A DNA stretch of 13,675 nt from Candidatus Poribacteria bacterium WGA-3G. Its GTDB lineage: Bacteria > Poribacteria > WGA-4E > WGA-3G. The stretch spans positions 1 through 13,675 of the forward strand of contig ASZN01000100.1 of NCBI GenBank assembly GCA_000406005.1, read 5' to 3'. How positions within the stretch are numbered: position 1 is the stretch's first letter; every line of letters begins with the position of its first letter. Of this stretch, positions 12,074 through 13,675 are shown one piece after another. The position numbers and the translations under genes were made by a program. The notes below the pieces were generated by a model. That model searched no databases. It was not told the origin of the DNA and saw only the letters and a list, made by a program, of their open reading frames with translations.

Positions 12074-13537
12074 TCACAGTTCAGCATCCAAAGGAAACAG
12101 CGGGCGGCGGATGTTGTGATATTCAAAATGCAACGGGTTCACCGCAGTCAACCCCGGTGTATCTACCTCAATAATCCGTCCTGCGATCGGTTCGTAGGCA
12201 GCACGGAAAGCGACTGCCGCTTTGACAACGATCATCCGCATCTCCGTCGGATTGATGCCGAGACTCAATAATTGATGGAGACTAAACGGTGTCTGCCGTC
12301 TACTCGTCAACACGACCAGAGAATCTCCTACAACAATGACAGCCGTCAGTCCCTGATTGTGGTGCCGTTGTCCGCCGTGTCGCGGCTCCGTCTCCTCATA
12401 GCGTCCGTCGTGGATGAGCCGGACTTTCCCTTGGATTGAAACAGGGGAACCGTGCAAATTATCCGCTTTCGCACCGACATCTAAGGCGACATCTGCTCCT
12501 ATACCCGCTTGAACACAGGTTTGCACACCCTCCGGATCACAGAGGATAACAACAAATCCCGATGCTCCCTGTTGTTGGAACTCCGCTAACACGAAAGTGC
12601 TATCCCCCGGCGAACCGCCACCGATATTGTCACCCATCTCAACAAGGATAACCGGATGTTCGTCAGATGCAACGGCTTGTTCAACTGCCTGTGCCGCATC
12701 GGGTAGGTCAAGCGTCAGTTCTTCACGGACACGCCACAACATGTCGGACAACCGGTCGGCTTCCGTCTGTGCGAGTTTCGGATTGTCGTCAGTGGTCACA
12801 ACGAAAGCGGGACCGGCTTCATAGACATCCGCATACGGATACCCCACTGCGACACTTGCCGCAAGGACATCAGTGCGCATTTCCAGCTGCTTCGCTGCCG
12901 TGAGGATAGGCGCCATCGGTGGCACACTGGTGTTGTGATAGAGGATGTTCAGGAGCATCGGCGGTTTCGCAAGTGCCTGCGCCGGCGTAACCTCGTCTCG
13001 CAGGATCCGCATCATCAGTTCCGCTGCCTGTAGCCCGCGTTGGCGTTGATCGATGTGCGGTGTGGTCTTATAAATCACAAGCGCAGTCGATTCAGCGACC
13101 ATCTGTTCAGAGACATTGGCGTGCTGATCCAGCGTGACAACGATCGGAAGGTCGCGACCCAACGCCTCACGAAGTCGGTGTAAGATTTCACCATCGCCAT
13201 CCGGGTAGCTTTCAGCGACCAGTGCACCGTGGAGCGCGAGCAAGAGTCCATCATATTTCGGTATAGACTTCAGATGCTGGATGAGCATATCGGTGAGACG
13301 GTCGAAAGCGTCATCTGTTACAGGACCTGCAGGGGTCGCGGATGCCATAAGCGTCGGATGAGCGGTATAGTCGTACTGTGTCGCACCCTGAATAAATCCT
13401 GCCATTTCGTGGTGCGTCTCCTCCCAAGCGTTAATCAGATACCTCGCAAAGGTTTGAGAGAACGCACCGTAGTCGGTACGGGTATCACTGAACGTATTGG
13501 ACTCATGCATAATCCCACCAATAGCAATCGTAGTCAT
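12074..13537 (-). CDS. M81 family metallopeptidase (MlrC-like)
   Basis: This 487-aa protein matches the MlrC/M81 family over its full length. Landmarks are GGIMHESNTFS (7-17), LALHGALVAE (100-109), VTLDQHANVS (134-143), YKTTPHID (156-163) and the C-terminal-domain signature DNIGGGSPGDST (303-314). D137, H139 and H161 have the DxH-x21-H spacing of the zinc site I recall for the microcystin-degrading MlrC. The family includes the enzyme that cleaves linearised microcystin, but most members have unknown substrates, so peptide or amide hydrolysis is as far as the call goes. No signal peptide is seen, so it should be cytoplasmic. The ATG start has GAGG about eight bases upstream. The gene is more GC-rich than the Zorya-like operon and probably marks the resident chromosome. 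It has no obvious operon partner in the window. Confidence 0.9.
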   Translation of the reverse strand: MTTIAIGGIMHESNTFSDTRTDYGAFSQTFARYLINAWEETHHEMAGFIQGATQYDYTAHPTLMASATPAGPVTDDAFDRLTDMLIQHLKSIPKYDGLLLALHGALVAESYPDGDGEILHRLREALGRDLPIVVTLDQHANVSEQMVAESTALVIYKTTPHIDQRQRGLQAAELMMRILRDEVTPAQALAKPPMLLNILYHNTSVPPMAPILTAAKQLEMRTDVLAASVAVGYPYADVYEAGPAFVVTTDDNPKLAQTEADRLSDMLWRVREELTLDLPDAAQAVEQAVASDEHPVILVEMGDNIGGGSPGDSTFVLAEFQQQGASGFVVILCDPEGVQTCVQAGIGADVALDVGAKADNLHGSPVSIQGKVRLIHDGRYEETEPRHGGQRHHNQGLTAVIVVGDSLVVLTSRRQTPFSLHQLLSLGINPTEMRMIVVKAAVAFRAAYEPIAGRIIEVDTPGLTAVNPLHFEYHNIRRPLFPLDAEL

Positions 13538-13568
13538 GGTTTTTCCTCGTGAAGGGTCTTCAGTACTC

Positions 13569-13640
13569 AGTTGTCAGAGAGAATAGTTGTCAGAGGGAAT
13601 AGTTACCAGTCACCAGTACGCTGCGCTTTTAGTTACCAGT
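13569..13640 (+). repeat. Short tandem and interspersed repeats upstream of the metallopeptidase gene
   Basis: AGTTGTCAGAGAGAAT (13569-13584) is followed directly by the same 16-mer with one change (13585-13600), then AGTTACCAGT (13601-13610), which recurs at 13631-13640. It looks like low-complexity intergenic repeat DNA. No promoter stands out in 13538-13675. Confidence 0.5.
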
Positions 13641-13675
13641 TAAAGAGGTTGCTTGTGGCAGTCGCAGGAAAGGTA

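Overview
The window reads as part of a bacterial accessory (defence-rich) region. No rRNA, tRNA or core housekeeping gene is present to fix the taxon. The mix of an M81/MlrC-type metallopeptidase, tandem AAA-like ATPases fused to PD-(D/E)XK nucleases, and many small palindromic intergenic repeats recalls 'Candidatus Poribacteria'-like genomes. That is an impression from gene content, not a demonstrated assignment.

Layout. (1) 1-1452, plus strand: the C-terminal part of a single-chain type ISP restriction-modification enzyme, cut by the left edge. (2) 1541-2666, minus strand: a two-gene unit, a 105-aa unknown protein followed by a DUF2971 protein, with two inverted repeats in its upstream region. 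(3) 3060-7082, minus strand: a three-gene operon made of a MotA/TolQ/ExbB-like channel with a very long coiled-coil tail (ZorA-like), a MotB/OmpA-like protein (ZorB-like) and an HNH nuclease. This is the gene order of a Zorya type II anti-phage system and is the most notable content here. (4) 7083-8586: mostly non-coding, with dispersed hairpin repeats, a nested palindrome, a 122-bp MITE-like element and one small unknown gene (7856-8236). (5) 8587-11942, minus strand: two tandem paralogues of an AAA-like/PD-(D/E)XK protein, each with the same near-consensus promoter and leader. (6) 12074-13537, minus strand: an M81/MlrC-family metallopeptidase, then a short repeat-rich right edge.

How they may work together. 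The restriction-modification enzyme, the DUF2971 cassette and the Zorya-like operon lie side by side in DNA that is visibly more AT-rich than the metallopeptidase gene. Spot counts of single 60-base rows gave 21/60 G+C at 1981-2040, 25/60 at 6301-6360 and 32/60 at 12601-12660. This fits a defence island acquired by transfer. In the Zorya model (established family knowledge), ZorA and ZorB form an inner-membrane, ion-driven complex that senses phage attack and activates a cytoplasmic nuclease. The HNH protein would be that effector. The DUF2971 pair and the AAA/nuclease pair could also be defence genes, but this rests on neighbourhood and domains only.
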